Source: Desulfothermus sp964427155 (GTDB lineage: Bacteria > Desulfobacterota > Desulfovibrionia > Desulfovibrionales > Desulfothermaceae). From it: a stretch of DNA of 64,000 bases. Shown here piece after piece: positions 50,474 through 59,455 of this stretch. The translations under genes and the position numbers were made by a program. The stretch spans positions 32,997 through 96,996 of the forward strand of contig CAYRSC010000025.1 in NCBI GenBank assembly GCA_964427155.1, read 5' to 3'. The first letter of the stretch is position 1. Each line of letters starts with the position of its first letter. Under the pieces are notes generated by a model, which was not told the origin of the DNA, searched no databases, and worked only from the letters and a program-made list of their open reading frames with translations.

Positions 50474-52333
50474 ATGAGCAATAACAAAGAAAGGCATGAC
50501 TTTCAGGCCCATACCCAAAAGCTATTGGATATAATCATAAATTCTATCTATACCAACAGAGAGATCTTTTTAAGAGAACTTATCTCCAATGCATCAGATG
50601 CCCTGGACAAGGTGAGGTTTGAACTCACCCAGGGCTCACAGGTATATCAAAAGGACCTCCCCCTTGAGATAAGGATAACCACAGATGATAAAAACAACCT
50701 CCTGATTGTGGAGGACACGGGCATTGGCATGACAAAACAGGAGGCAGTTGAGAATCTGGGCACCATCGCCCATTCAGGGACTGAAGAGTTCTTAAAAAGG
50801 GTGGGGGAAAAAAGGGAAGGCATAGATAATATTATAGGCAGGTTTGGGGTGGGTTTTTATTCTGTGTTTATGGTGGCAAAGGAGGTGGAGGTAAGGTCGC
50901 GTTCTGCCAAAGAGGATGCCCCTCCCATCCTATGGCGCTCCAATGGAAAAGGTAGTTTTGAAATAGAGGAACTGGAAGAAGAGCTGGATAGGGGTACGAG
51001 GATATATGTATATCTCAAAGACGATGCCACATATTTTCTGGGGAAAGAAAAATTAAAAGAGATCGTGCTCACCCATTCCAATTTCATTGCCTTTCCCATA
51101 TTTATAAATGGAGAAAAGATAAATACCACCCCTGCCCTGTGGAAGGAGCCAAAATTTAAGATAACACAAAAACAATATGAGGATTTTTATAAATTCCTAA
51201 CACATGACGTGGAACCTCCCCTGGAGACCATCCATATAAGTATAGATGCCCCGGTACAGTTCAGTGCCCTTATGTTTATTCCACCATCCTCACCCCTGCT
51301 TTTTGATCCCATGATGGAGAAATACGGACTGGATTTATATGTAAATCGGGTCCTTATAGAAAAAAACAACAAAGATCTTCTCCCCCGCTATCTGGGATTC
51401 TTAAAGGGGGTGGTGGATACAGAAGAGATACCTCTTAATATCTCCCGAGAGACCATTCAAGAAAATGTACGTATCAGGAGGATAAGGGAGATAATATCCA
51501 GGCAAGTCCTGGAAAAACTGGAAGAGATGGCCACAAAAGACCAGGAAAGGTATAAAAAATTCTGGAGAGAGCACGGGAGGATATTTAAACAGGGATACAC
51601 TGATTATAAAAATAGGGAAAGGTTTGTGGAGCTTCTGAGATTCAATTCATCTAGATTTTCAGATGCAGATGCCCTTACCTCCCTTAAGGAATATGTGGCC
51701 CGCATGAAACCCTCACAGGGAGCTATTTATTATATCCTGGGGGAGGGGAGACAACAGATAGAAAAAAGCCCTTATCTGGAATCCCTAAAGGAAAATGCCG
51801 TAGAAGTCCTTTACCTTTATGAGCCCATTGATGAATTTGTACTGCGATCCATAGGAAAATATAAAGAGAAAGAGATAAAACCCGTGGAACACATAAGTGA
51901 GGAAGAGATAAATAAGATAAGGGGAGATACCAAAACCCCCGAGGAAATAAGAGGGGTGGATAAGCTCATATCCCGGATAAAAGAGGTGCTCAAGGATAAG
52001 ATATCAGATGTGAAGACCTCTTCCCGTCTCACACACAGTCCCCTGTGTTTGGTGAATGCATCTGGGGACATGAGCTCTCAGATGCAAAAAATCATTCAGA
52101 TGGTCACAAAAGACACATCTATCCCCAGATATATTATGGAGATAAATCCATCTCATCCCATTGTCAAAGAATTGATATCCCAACTACAGGACAATGGGGA
52201 TAACCCAGAGATAGACGAGACCATTTGCTTTTTATTTGACATTGCCCTGCTCCAGAATGGATATGTACCAGAGGTAAGTTCCTTGGCAGATAGGGCAATC
52301 AGGATAGTGGAAAGGGCATGGAAGAAGGGTTAA
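50474..52333 (+). CDS. htpG: Molecular chaperone HtpG (Hsp90)
   Basis: ATP-dependent cytoplasmic chaperone, 619 residues, the bacterial Hsp90 length. The N-terminal ATP domain has the signature NREIFLRELISNASDALDKV, the GHKL lid and pocket motifs VEDTGIGMT and FGVGFYSVFMVA, and Asp in DKNNLLIVEDTG. The middle domain carries GVVDTEEIPLNISRE with the catalytic arginine, and the C-terminal dimerisation domain ends near 610 with AIRIVERAW. The start has CAAAAGGAGGAACCAGGA upstream. It lies about 80 bases after the hsp20 terminator, so it probably has its own promoter. Confidence 0.97.
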   Translation: MSNNKERHDFQAHTQKLLDIIINSIYTNREIFLRELISNASDALDKVRFELTQGSQVYQKDLPLEIRITTDDKNNLLIVEDTGIGMTKQEAVENLGTIAHSGTEEFLKRVGEKREGIDNIIGRFGVGFYSVFMVAKEVEVRSRSAKEDAPPILWRSNGKGSFEIEELEEELDRGTRIYVYLKDDATYFLGKEKLKEIVLTHSNFIAFPIFINGEKINTTPALWKEPKFKITQKQYEDFYKFLTHDVEPPLETIHISIDAPVQFSALMFIPPSSPLLFDPMMEKYGLDLYVNRVLIEKNNKDLLPRYLGFLKGVVDTEEIPLNISRETIQENVRIRRIREIISRQVLEKLEEMATKDQERYKKFWREHGRIFKQGYTDYKNRERFVELLRFNSSRFSDADALTSLKEYVARMKPSQGAIYYILGEGRQQIEKSPYLESLKENAVEVLYLYEPIDEFVLRSIGKYKEKEIKPVEHISEEEINKIRGDTKTPEEIRGVDKLISRIKEVLKDKISDVKTSSRLTHSPLCLVNASGDMSSQMQKIIQMVTKDTSIPRYIMEINPSHPIVKELISQLQDNGDNPEIDETICFLFDIALLQNGYVPEVSSLADRAIRIVERAWKKG

Positions 52334-52391
52334 GGTGGAGGGAACGGCCCATTTTTTGAATAAGGAGGTCCATAAGGAGAGAAGAGGGTAG

Positions 52392-52826
52392 ATGGGAAGG
52401 TTTAGATTCTCCCTTCAGAGGGTATTAGACTATAGGGTTCAACAGGAGGAAGAGGCCAGGCTCCACCTGGCAAAGGCCAATGCCATATTAAATAGATTAA
52501 GGGAGCGTAAGAGGAGGATAGAAAAAGAGATTGAGGAGACACATGGCTCCTTTGAAAGGAAAAAAGGGGGCACCTATGCGTGGTTTCTAGCAGAATGCGA
52601 AAAAAACCTCACAAGGGAAAGGGAATGGATAGAGAAAGAAATAAGCCAACAAATTGACAGGGTGGAGACTTTAAAAAAAGAATACATCCAGAGGATGTTA
52701 GAGAGAAAAAAGATGGAAAAATTAAAGGAAAAGCAGGAGAGAGAATTCTATTATGAAGAGGCAAAAAAAGAACAAAAACAAGCAGATGAGATCTCAACCC
52801 TCCGGTTTGAAAGGGACTTTTACTAA
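52392..52826 (+). CDS. fliJ: Flagellar export chaperone FliJ
   Basis: Antiparallel coiled-coil component of the flagellar type III export apparatus, which links the ATPase ring (FliI) to FlhA. It has 144 residues, all charged helix. FRFSLQRVLDYRVQQEEEAR at the start is the conserved FliJ opening (F-x-L-x-x-V-L). REREWIEKEISQQIDRVETL is in the middle and the tail is KKEQKQADEISTLRFERDF. It is followed by motE with a long overlap. No fliI, fliH or fliG is in the window, so the rest of the flagellar set must be elsewhere. Confidence 0.88.
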   Translation: MGRFRFSLQRVLDYRVQQEEEARLHLAKANAILNRLRERKRRIEKEIEETHGSFERKKGGTYAWFLAECEKNLTREREWIEKEISQQIDRVETLKKEYIQRMLERKKMEKLKEKQEREFYYEEAKKEQKQADEISTLRFERDFY

Positions 52827-53457
52827 GATATTTATCTGTCTCATACTCATCTCAGGGATAAAACTTTCTATCCTGGTGGGAGACCTAGTGGCTCCTTATA
52901 TGGAGCATTTTTATTCCAGCAAGGCAAAAAATTCGAAGGGCCCCTCCACCACCACCCATATTATACACACCATCCAGGAAGCAGAAAAACACATGGTGCC
53001 TTTTGGTGCAAAAAAGGTAGAGGCCGCAGAACCTGCGAGCCCTTCTACTTCCCTCCTACCCTCCTCCAAGGATGAACTCCTTGCCAAACAATGGCAGAAA
53101 CTCAAGGAGAAGCAGGCCCAATTAAAGAGAAAGGAGAGGATGCTAAAGGAACTGGAGCAGAGGATTGAGGAAAAACTCAAAGAACAAAGGGCCCTTGCCC
53201 AGCGACTTCAGAGGTTGATAGATGAAGCAGAGGTATTAAAAAACAAGAAGATAAAACACCTTGTTGAGGTATATTCCAACATGGAGCCTGCAAGGGCCGC
53301 CAAGGTCCTGGAAAAACTGGACAAGGACCTGGCAGTAAAGATACTTGCTGGTATGCAGGGTCGCATTGCAGGAGAGATATTAAACAATATGGACTCCAAG
53401 ACAGCGGCAAAACTCTCAGAGGCCCTCACTAGATTCCAGACCCCCTTTGGAAAATGA
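52753..53457 (+). CDS. motE: Flagellar stator chaperone MotE-like membrane protein
   Basis: A 234-residue protein with a short basic N-terminus, one transmembrane segment (about 24-44; IFICLILISGIKLSILVGDL), a long coiled coil (about 110-165) and a C-terminal MgtE-N-like domain (about 170-225; VEVYSNMEPARAAKVLEKLD, LAVKILAGMQGRIAGEILNN). This order matches MotE, which stabilises flagellar motor proteins in the periplasm. It overlaps fliJ by 74 bases. The alternative ATG 52786 would reduce that to 41 bases. The start is uncertain because both lack a strong ribosome site. FliJ-MotE gene pairs are common in flagellated bacteria. Confidence 0.85.
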   Translation: MKRQKKNKNKQMRSQPSGLKGTFTKIFICLILISGIKLSILVGDLVAPYMEHFYSSKAKNSKGPSTTTHIIHTIQEAEKHMVPFGAKKVEAAEPASPSTSLLPSSKDELLAKQWQKLKEKQAQLKRKERMLKELEQRIEEKLKEQRALAQRLQRLIDEAEVLKNKKIKHLVEVYSNMEPARAAKVLEKLDKDLAVKILAGMQGRIAGEILNNMDSKTAAKLSEALTRFQTPFGK

Positions 53458-53476
53458 AAATAAAAAGACAAACGAG

Positions 53477-54217
53477 ATGCCAAGACTAAGACTAAAGCTG
53501 GCCTATGTGGGGACACAGTTCTGTGGTTGGCAGATCCAGCCAGGCAAGAGGACAGTGCAGGGGGTTTTAAAAGAGCAGATTGAAAAGGTCTGTGGTGTCC
53601 CCATCTCCATTCACGGGGCAGGAAGAACAGATGCAGGGGTACATGCAAAGGGTCAGATGGCCCACTGCGACATCCCCACTTCAAGGGCAAAAATCCCCTG
53701 GCAAAGGGCATTAAACAGCCTCCTTCCCCCGGACATCTCCATTTTAGAAGCCACTATTGTGGATGATAATTTTCACGCCAGGAAAGACGCCACCGCCAAG
53801 ATATATTCCTATACCCTATGGATAGAGCCCTCCTATATCCTGCCTCAGCGACGACCCTTCTGCTGGAAGGTGGGAAGGCTAGACCTTGACATTATGAAAA
53901 AGGCCCTGTCTCTATTTGAGGGCACCCATGATTTTGCGGCCTTTCAAAATACTGGAACCCCCTTAAAAAATACCACCAGGACCATATTCAGGGCATTTAT
54001 GACCCCTGGGAGCTCACCCCAGGAAAAAATAGTATATTTTTGTGGAGATGGATTTTTAAAACAGATGGTGAGAAACCTGGTGGGGACACTGGTATGGATT
54101 GGAAAAGGAAAGCTGGATATAGGGGAGATAGAGGGCCTTATGAAAAAGAGACAACGCTCCCTTCTTCCACCTACTGCCCCGCCCCAGGGTCTGTGCCTAG
54201 AGGATGTGCTGTACTGA
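53477..54217 (+). CDS. truA: tRNA pseudouridine38-40 synthase TruA
   Basis: Converts uridines at positions 38-40 of the tRNA anticodon stem to pseudouridine. It has 246 residues. The start MPRLRLKLAYVGTQFCGWQI is natural for the family; an in-frame TTG ten codons upstream (53447) would overlap motE. The catalytic Asp lies in HGAGRTDAGVHAKGQMA. DDNFHARKDATAKIYSYTLW, HDFAAFQNTGTPLKNTTRTI and GDGFLKQMVRNLVGTLVWIG are all characteristic. It is the last gene before the panC promoter. Confidence 0.95.
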   Translation: MPRLRLKLAYVGTQFCGWQIQPGKRTVQGVLKEQIEKVCGVPISIHGAGRTDAGVHAKGQMAHCDIPTSRAKIPWQRALNSLLPPDISILEATIVDDNFHARKDATAKIYSYTLWIEPSYILPQRRPFCWKVGRLDLDIMKKALSLFEGTHDFAAFQNTGTPLKNTTRTIFRAFMTPGSSPQEKIVYFCGDGFLKQMVRNLVGTLVWIGKGKLDIGEIEGLMKKRQRSLLPPTAPPQGLCLEDVLY

Positions 54218-54239
54218 AAAATTCCCCTCAAAAAGGTGC

Positions 54240-54268
54240 TTGACCTGCCCTCTTCAATGACCTAAAAA
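54240..54268 (+). promoter_or_regulatory. Possible promoter of panCD
   Basis: TTGACC (54240-54245), a 17-base spacer and TAAAAA (54263-54268), 44 bases before panC. Confidence 0.45.
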
Positions 54269-54311
54269 TAAGTCTCCAAAAAGAAGTCCGAGAAAAGGCG
54301 GGTCTAATGTT

Positions 54312-55160
54312 ATGGAGATAATAAGCGATCCCAGAGAGATACAGGAGCTTACCTTAGAGCTACGGGGCAAAGGCAAAATAACCTCTCTGGTCCCCACCAT
54401 GGGCTATTTTCACGAAGGACATCTCAGCCTAATGAGATGGGCAAAGGAAAATTCAGAGATCACCTTTGTGAGCCTATTTGTCAATCCCACGCAGTTTGGT
54501 CCCAAGGAAGACTATTCTAACTATCCCCGTGATCTGGAAAGGGATAGGGAATTGGCAGAAGAGGTGGGGGTTGACTATTTGTTTGCCCCTGAAAAGGATG
54601 CCATCTACCGGGACGACCATGCCACCTGGGTAAGTGTTCCAAAACTCTCTCAATATCTGTGTGGCAAGAGTAGGCCGGGACATTTTCAAGGGGTGTGTAC
54701 CATTGTTCTTAAGCTCTTCAACCTGATAAATCCCACCCTGGCGGTATTTGGGGAAAAGGACTACCAGCAGCTCATCATTATTCAAAAGATGGTGGAGGAC
54801 CTGGATGTCCCCGTCAAGGTGGTGGGGCGACCCATTGTAAGGGAAGTGGATGGTCTGGCAATGAGTTCTCGCAACACCTACCTCACCCCTGTGGAGCGTA
54901 AGCAGGCACCCAATATATACAAGGGCCTTCTCAAGGCCAGGGAATGGGTGAAAAATGGCCTGAGGGACACAGAGTCCATAATATCCAGATTAACCGAGTG
55001 TTATATGGAGCATATCCCCTCTGGAGAGATAGACTACATAGAAATCGTACATCCCAGGACCCTGGCACACCTGAAAGAGATAAAGGATAGGGCCCTGCTG
55101 GCAGTTGCCATCTATCTTGGAAAGGCAAGGCTCATAGATAACATCATGCTGGAGGTTTAA
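54312..55160 (+). CDS. panC: Pantothenate synthetase (pantoate-beta-alanine ligase)
   Basis: ATP-dependent condensation of pantoate with beta-alanine, the last step of vitamin B5 and CoA synthesis. It has 282 residues. The HIGH-type motif is VPTMGYFHEGHLSLMRWAK (about 25-43). FVNPTQFGPKEDYSNYPRDL, SRPGHFQGVCTIVLKLFNLI, FGEKDYQQLIIIQKMVEDL and GLAMSSRNTYLTPVERKQA (with the KMSKS-equivalent) are the family signatures. panD, supplying beta-alanine, follows four bases later. Confidence 0.96.
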   Translation: MEIISDPREIQELTLELRGKGKITSLVPTMGYFHEGHLSLMRWAKENSEITFVSLFVNPTQFGPKEDYSNYPRDLERDRELAEEVGVDYLFAPEKDAIYRDDHATWVSVPKLSQYLCGKSRPGHFQGVCTIVLKLFNLINPTLAVFGEKDYQQLIIIQKMVEDLDVPVKVVGRPIVREVDGLAMSSRNTYLTPVERKQAPNIYKGLLKAREWVKNGLRDTESIISRLTECYMEHIPSGEIDYIEIVHPRTLAHLKEIKDRALLAVAIYLGKARLIDNIMLEV

Positions 55161-55164
55161 GAGG

Positions 55165-55524
55165 ATGGGATTGAGGTGCTTTTTACTGGCCAAGCTCCAC
55201 AACGCCACCATCACGGAGGCCAATGTGAATTATCGTGGTAGCATTGCCATCTGTCCAGAACTGTTAAGGGCCTCAGGAATAAGGGTAAATGAGCAGGTGG
55301 ATGTATATAATACCACCAATGGTAACAGACTCACCACCTATGTGATAGAGGGCAAAAAGGGCCAGGTATGTCTAAATGGGGCCGCGGCCCTAAAAGGGGC
55401 AGTGGGGGACAAGATAATAATTGCCGCCTATACATGGCTCTCCCCGCAGGAGATGGAAAACCACCGGGCAACAGTGGTAATAGTGGGAGAAGGAAACACT
55501 GTAGAAGAGGTCCTGAAAAAATAG
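55165..55524 (+). CDS. panD: Aspartate 1-decarboxylase (pyruvoyl)
   Basis: Makes beta-alanine from aspartate for pantothenate synthesis. It has 119 residues. The proprotein cleaves itself between Gly and Ser in YRGSIAICPE (about residues 24-25) to form the pyruvoyl group. The catalytic Tyr/Arg region is VDVYNTTNGNRLTTYV, and CLNGAAALKGAVGDKIIIAA closes the barrel. It is four bases after panC. A purine-rich but unstructured stretch separates it from the convergent trpS terminator. Confidence 0.96.
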   Translation: MGLRCFLLAKLHNATITEANVNYRGSIAICPELLRASGIRVNEQVDVYNTTNGNRLTTYVIEGKKGQVCLNGAAALKGAVGDKIIIAAYTWLSPQEMENHRATVVIVGEGNTVEEVLKK

Positions 55525-55610
55525 CCCCCTCTCCCCCTCCTTTAAAAAGGTCCCCGTGACCCCTATCATCTTTCTCCTTCACAACCCAGGGGTCCCTATC
55601 TCTAGAGAGA

Positions 55611-55635
55611 TAAAAAAGACCCACTGAGGTGGGTC
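55611..55635 (-). terminator. Intrinsic terminator of trpS
   Basis: On the minus strand GACCCAC / GTGGGTC with a 4-base loop, followed by TTTTTTATC. It lies about 50 bases after the trpS stop. Confidence 0.88.
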
Positions 55636-55686
55636 CCCTTAACTTTATCTCCTACTACCCTGCCCCAAAAGGGAGCTTTCTCCCCC

Positions 55687-56682
55687 TCAATAATTGAGAT
55701 TCACTGCCTTTCTCACCTCCTCCATTGTCTGCGAGGCGATCTCCCTGGCACGCTCCCTCCCCTGGGTAGTAACCTCTTCAATGAGGGAAGGGTCCCCCTC
55801 AAGCTCTTTTCTTTTCTGGTGAATGGGTTCCAAAAACTCCTCTAATTTAGAAAAGAGGAGCTTTTTGCAGTCCTTACATCCCCATGTGGCCTTTTTACAT
55901 CCCTCAACAATATCTTCATACTCCCCGTGGGGGTCCACTATTTCAAAGTAGGGGAAGAGATTGCACATGGCAGGGTCTCCAGGGTCCTTTAAGGTCTTCC
56001 TCTGAGTATTGGTCAACATGGAGAATACCTTTTTCCTCACCTCCTCCATCTCCTCTCCTAAATAGATGGCATTTCCATAACTCTTACTCATCTTTCTCCC
56101 ATCTAGGCCTGCAAGTCTGGATGCCTCAGTGAGAATGGCCTGAGGTTCGGGAAATACTGGTGAATATAGATAGTTAAAACGGCGTGCTATCTCCCTGCAT
56201 ATCTCAAGATGGGGCAACTGGTCCTCTCCCACAGGCACCCGCTTTGCCTTATAGATAAGGATATCTGCACTCATGAGTACTGGATAGCCTAAGAAACCAA
56301 AGGTATTTAAATCCTTGGAGACCAGTTCCTGCTTCACATCCTTGTATGTGGGATTTCTCTCCAGCCACCCCAGGGGGGTCAACATAGAAAAGAGTAGAGA
56401 TAACTCTGCATGCTCCTTTATCTGTGACTGAACAAAAAAGACCGCTCCCTCTGGGTCCAGTCCAGCAGAGAACCAGTCTATAAGTAATTCTCTGGAAAAA
56501 CCCTTTATCCTCTGGGGAGATGCATATTCACTGGTGAGGGCATGCCAATCCGCCACAAAGAAGAAACAACGATATTCCTTTTGTAACCTCTTCCAGTTTT
56601 CAATTACTCCAAAGTAGTGCCCCAGATGAAGGGGACCTGTGGGTCTCATGCCGGAGACTACTGTCTCTTGTATCTCATTCAT
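55687..56682 (-). CDS. trpS: Tryptophanyl-tRNA synthetase
   Basis: Class Ic synthetase charging tRNA-Trp. It has 331 residues, the standard bacterial length. GMRPTGPLHLGHYFGVIENW holds the HIGH-type motif (HLGH) near residue 20. The KMSKS loop is LDGRKMSKSYGNAIYLGEE (about 193-211), and VADWHALTSEY and VPVGEDQLPHLEICREIARR are the tryptophan- and ATP-site blocks. A site-2 protease gene lies upstream on the same strand. Confidence 0.97.
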   Translation of the reverse strand: MNEIQETVVSGMRPTGPLHLGHYFGVIENWKRLQKEYRCFFFVADWHALTSEYASPQRIKGFSRELLIDWFSAGLDPEGAVFFVQSQIKEHAELSLLFSMLTPLGWLERNPTYKDVKQELVSKDLNTFGFLGYPVLMSADILIYKAKRVPVGEDQLPHLEICREIARRFNYLYSPVFPEPQAILTEASRLAGLDGRKMSKSYGNAIYLGEEMEEVRKKVFSMLTNTQRKTLKDPGDPAMCNLFPYFEIVDPHGEYEDIVEGCKKATWGCKDCKKLLFSKLEEFLEPIHQKRKELEGDPSLIEEVTTQGRERAREIASQTMEEVRKAVNLNY

Positions 56683-56701
56683 AATCCTCTGCTCCTCCCT
56701 T

Positions 56702-57343
56702 TTACACAGGTAATAACAATGACACCAGAAAATATACCATGGGCAGGATAAGCCTCTGGACCACCCCGGTTAAAAAAAGGACTATGAGAAGTATCATCCC
56801 ATATTTCCCAAAGGCATACATCCTCTGGGCCACCTCATCTGGCAACAGTACCATCACCATATTGCTACCATCCAGCGGTGGAATTGGAATGAGATTGAAC
56901 AATCCCAGTCCAATATTCACCAAAACCCCTGCAGAGCATATCTCTATTATGATCCCCAGGGGGGTGGCCATGTATCCCATGCTTACCGTGCCAAAAAACA
57001 AGAGGATTCCCCTTACAATAAGGGCAAAACCCACGGCAAGCAAAAAATTGGTCATTGGACCTGCCGCAGAGACCAGAAATAGGTCCCTCTTTGGATTTTT
57101 AAAGAACATGGGATTTATGGGAACAGGCTTTGCCCATCCCACCTTTACCACAAAGAGGGCAATGGCGCCAATAGGATCCAGGTGTTTTATGGGATTTAAG
57201 GTGAGTCTACCTGCACTCTTTGCAGTGGGGTCTCCCAGCAGATATGCCACATATCCATGGGCCACCTCATGAAAGGTGATGGCCACCAATACTGGAAATG
57301 CAAAGATAATAAGTTCCCTTATAAAATTATCCACTGTATGCAT
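56702..57343 (-). CDS. Site-2-type intramembrane metalloprotease (M50)
   Basis: A 213-residue polytopic protease of the S2P/M50 family, small non-PDZ type, that cleaves peptide bonds within the membrane. The zinc motif HEXXH is in ITFHEVAHGYVAYLLGDPTA (His25, His29 from this start). The second ligand motif is NLIPIPPLDGSNMVMVLLPD, with five to six hydrophobic segments. The start at ATG 57343 (MHTVDNFIREL) suits the family. A TTG 12 codons upstream has no ribosome site. It lies between the diadenylate cyclase gene and trpS. The substrate is unknown. Confidence 0.9.
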   Translation of the reverse strand: MHTVDNFIRELIIFAFPVLVAITFHEVAHGYVAYLLGDPTAKSAGRLTLNPIKHLDPIGAIALFVVKVGWAKPVPINPMFFKNPKRDLFLVSAAGPMTNFLLAVGFALIVRGILLFFGTVSMGYMATPLGIIIEICSAGVLVNIGLGLFNLIPIPPLDGSNMVMVLLPDEVAQRMYAFGKYGMILLIVLFLTGVVQRLILPMVYFLVSLLLPV

Positions 57344-57386
57344 GGAGTCTGCGGTATCATTATCTTCCTCTTCTAGCAAGGAAAAA

Positions 57387-58823
57387 CTACTGAGAAGAAG
57401 TGGGCTTTTTCTTTACCCCATATTCTACTCGTACCCTATATCCTCTCCCTACCACCTTGAGGGAGGAAGCCGGGAGGGATAATCGGGTTACTATCTCCCC
57501 TGACTCATCAATATCATCCACAGGGACTGGTTCCGTATAAAGGGTGCTCATGGAGGTAAGGATACTCTGTGGACCTTTCACCACCACTGTAAGGGGATAG
57601 ATGCGGCACCAGGGAATAAGGATATCTGGTCTCAACCTTCCCACCCAATTCACCTGAAGGGGAAGGGTCTTTTCCACTATCCTATCCAGTTTTACCCTTA
57701 TGCGATGGGGGTCTATCCTTATTATCTTCAGGCCAGGGGGAAGGGATAGGTTTTTGGCAGTAAGGTCGTATATATAGATGCCTGGTCTCTTGTCCCTTAG
57801 CCTTACAAACAGGTTGATGTCGTTTATATCCAGGGAACGCAAGATTACCCTGGGTCCACTGAGAGTCACCTTTACACTATTTGCAGAGGTGTTTATTATC
57901 TCCATCTCCTTGTCCTGTTTTATAAATTCAATGGGCACAGTATAGGAAGAAAAGGTGGTCTGTCCCCTAGTAAGGGTAAACCATATTCCAGAGACCACCA
58001 CAAGACAAAAGACCCCTGCCAGGACAAATCTTATATATTCTCCATTTACCTTTCCCTTTTCCACCCCTCCAAGATGGCTCTCTAGCAAGAACCTTAGCTC
58101 CTCTTTGGAGGATACAGGAAATATCTCCCCTCCCACTGCCAAGGAAACCTCTCCCCTCTCTTCGGAAACCACCAGCACCAGGGCATCACATACCTCACTA
58201 AGGCCCAGGGCCGCCCTATGACGTGTCCCATAAAAGGAAGGGAGGTCCCTTCTCTCCGAAAGTGGTAAGATGGCCCCTGCCCTCTTTATCCTGTCCTTAT
58301 TGACTATAATAGCACCATCGTGGAGTGGTCCCCTGGACCTGAAGAGGGATTCCACTAGCTCCTGGGAGAGAGAGGAGTCTATCTCAACACCCCCGTGGAT
58401 GAAAGACTCCACACTATGTCTCCCAGGCAGGACAACAATAGCACCAATACCATCCTGGGCAAGGGAGAAGACACTATCTATTATCTGGGTCTCACTGGAC
58501 CTGTCTATCCTTATCCGTCTGAGACTCCACAACAGGTCGCTTAGTCTCTTCACCTGTAAAATGGCCCTTATCTCATTTCTAAAGGCAATTATCAATACAA
58601 ACAGGGCAACTGCCACCACCCCCTGGAGGACAAAGCTCGTCATCACCAGGCCAAAATAGGCAGAGACGCGCTGGAGACCAACCAGTAGCACAATCCCTAT
58701 AAGGGCCCGTAAAAGTTTTGTTCCATAAAAAAGGACATAGATACGAAACAAGAGATATGTATTTATGGCAACATCAAGCACATCCCGCCAGGTAATACTG
58801 GAGAAAAAGACGTCTGCTTTCAT
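57387..58823 (-). CDS. Diadenylate cyclase (CdaA-type) fused to YbbR domains
   Basis: Makes the second messenger c-di-AMP from two ATP, at the inner membrane. It has 478 residues. Three N-terminal hydrophobic segments (about 20-85) precede the DAC domain (about 95-245) with catalytic DGA at 169-171 (GPLHDGAIIV) and RHR at 201-203 (YGTRHRAALGLSE). A further transmembrane helix (263-284) follows, then about 190 residues of beta-rich YbbR-type repeats (VTLSGPRVILRSLDINDINL, VVVKGPQSILTSMSTLYTEP). In Firmicutes cdaA and cdaR (YbbR) are separate neighbouring genes; here they are one protein, so the regulator is covalently attached and outside the membrane. A DUF2914 gene precedes it by three bases. 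Confidence 0.93.
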   Translation of the reverse strand: MKADVFFSSITWRDVLDVAINTYLLFRIYVLFYGTKLLRALIGIVLLVGLQRVSAYFGLVMTSFVLQGVVAVALFVLIIAFRNEIRAILQVKRLSDLLWSLRRIRIDRSSETQIIDSVFSLAQDGIGAIVVLPGRHSVESFIHGGVEIDSSLSQELVESLFRSRGPLHDGAIIVNKDRIKRAGAILPLSERRDLPSFYGTRHRAALGLSEVCDALVLVVSEERGEVSLAVGGEIFPVSSKEELRFLLESHLGGVEKGKVNGEYIRFVLAGVFCLVVVSGIWFTLTRGQTTFSSYTVPIEFIKQDKEMEIINTSANSVKVTLSGPRVILRSLDINDINLFVRLRDKRPGIYIYDLTAKNLSLPPGLKIIRIDPHRIRVKLDRIVEKTLPLQVNWVGRLRPDILIPWCRIYPLTVVVKGPQSILTSMSTLYTEPVPVDDIDESGEIVTRLSLPASSLKVVGRGYRVRVEYGVKKKPTSSQ

Positions 58824-58826
58824 TTT

Positions 58827-59249
58827 TTAGTCCACCACGCTAAAACGCAATATAGAGATAATCTTTCCTTCTTCATCCACTATTTCCACACGCCACGGCC
58901 CTTTATCTGTATCTCTTAAATAAATCCTGCTAAAGGTGGCCCATATAGGGGGCTTTAACTTTAGCTTTATCTTTGCAACTAGCTTATCCCTAAAATACCA
59001 TACATGATATATAATTGTCTCCTGTTTTATGGAGTTAAAAGCAGTATAACAATATACCTTCTTTATATCTACAGGGAACACTACAGATATATATTGAGGC
59101 CTACCCCCTTCTATTCTTTCACATATTACATCCTGCGATAATATAAAAGGATAATTGCCAGTATCTGAAAGAAAGGTGGCATTGGATGAAGAAAATACTT
59201 TTATGGGAAAGACCAAAAACAATACAAATATAAAAAGAAACCTTTTCAA
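58827..59249 (-). CDS. DUF2914 secreted protein
   Basis: A 140-residue protein with an N-terminal signal peptide (MKRFLFIFVLFLVFPIKVFS). The mature domain matches DUF2914 by pattern: YISVVFPVDIKKVYCYTAFN, then IIYHVWYFRDKLVAKIKLKL, WATFSRIYLRD, GPWRVEIVDEEGKIISILRF. It is expected to be periplasmic; the function is unknown. The two Cys (ICERI, YCYT) might form a disulfide. It lies three bases before the diadenylate cyclase fusion, and the two may be cotranscribed from the 59250-59455 region. Confidence 0.85.
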   Translation of the reverse strand: MKRFLFIFVLFLVFPIKVFSSSNATFLSDTGNYPFILSQDVICERIEGGRPQYISVVFPVDIKKVYCYTAFNSIKQETIIYHVWYFRDKLVAKIKLKLKPPIWATFSRIYLRDTDKGPWRVEIVDEEGKIISILRFSVVD

Positions 59250-59372
59250 GACCCCTCCCTTTTGTGATTATGAGTTAAACTCAACTCCTACTCTGATAGC
59301 TATTCTTACAATAATTTTCAATTCATGCAAGACGCTTTTTTTTAATAAAGGATTTTCATCTTATCCCCTATA

Positions 59373-59401
59373 TTGACTTTCTCCCAAAAATCAGCTTCAA
59401 T
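59373..59401 (+). promoter_or_regulatory. Possible promoter of the SCP2-ADH-AOR operon
   Basis: TTGACT (59373-59378), a 17-base spacer and TTCAAT (59396-59401), 55 bases before the first gene. The -10 match is poor. Confidence 0.35.
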
Positions 59402-59455
59402 GGATAAAAAGAGCTCTCCTACCCCTAATCCGCAACTGAGGGAGGGAACTACCTT

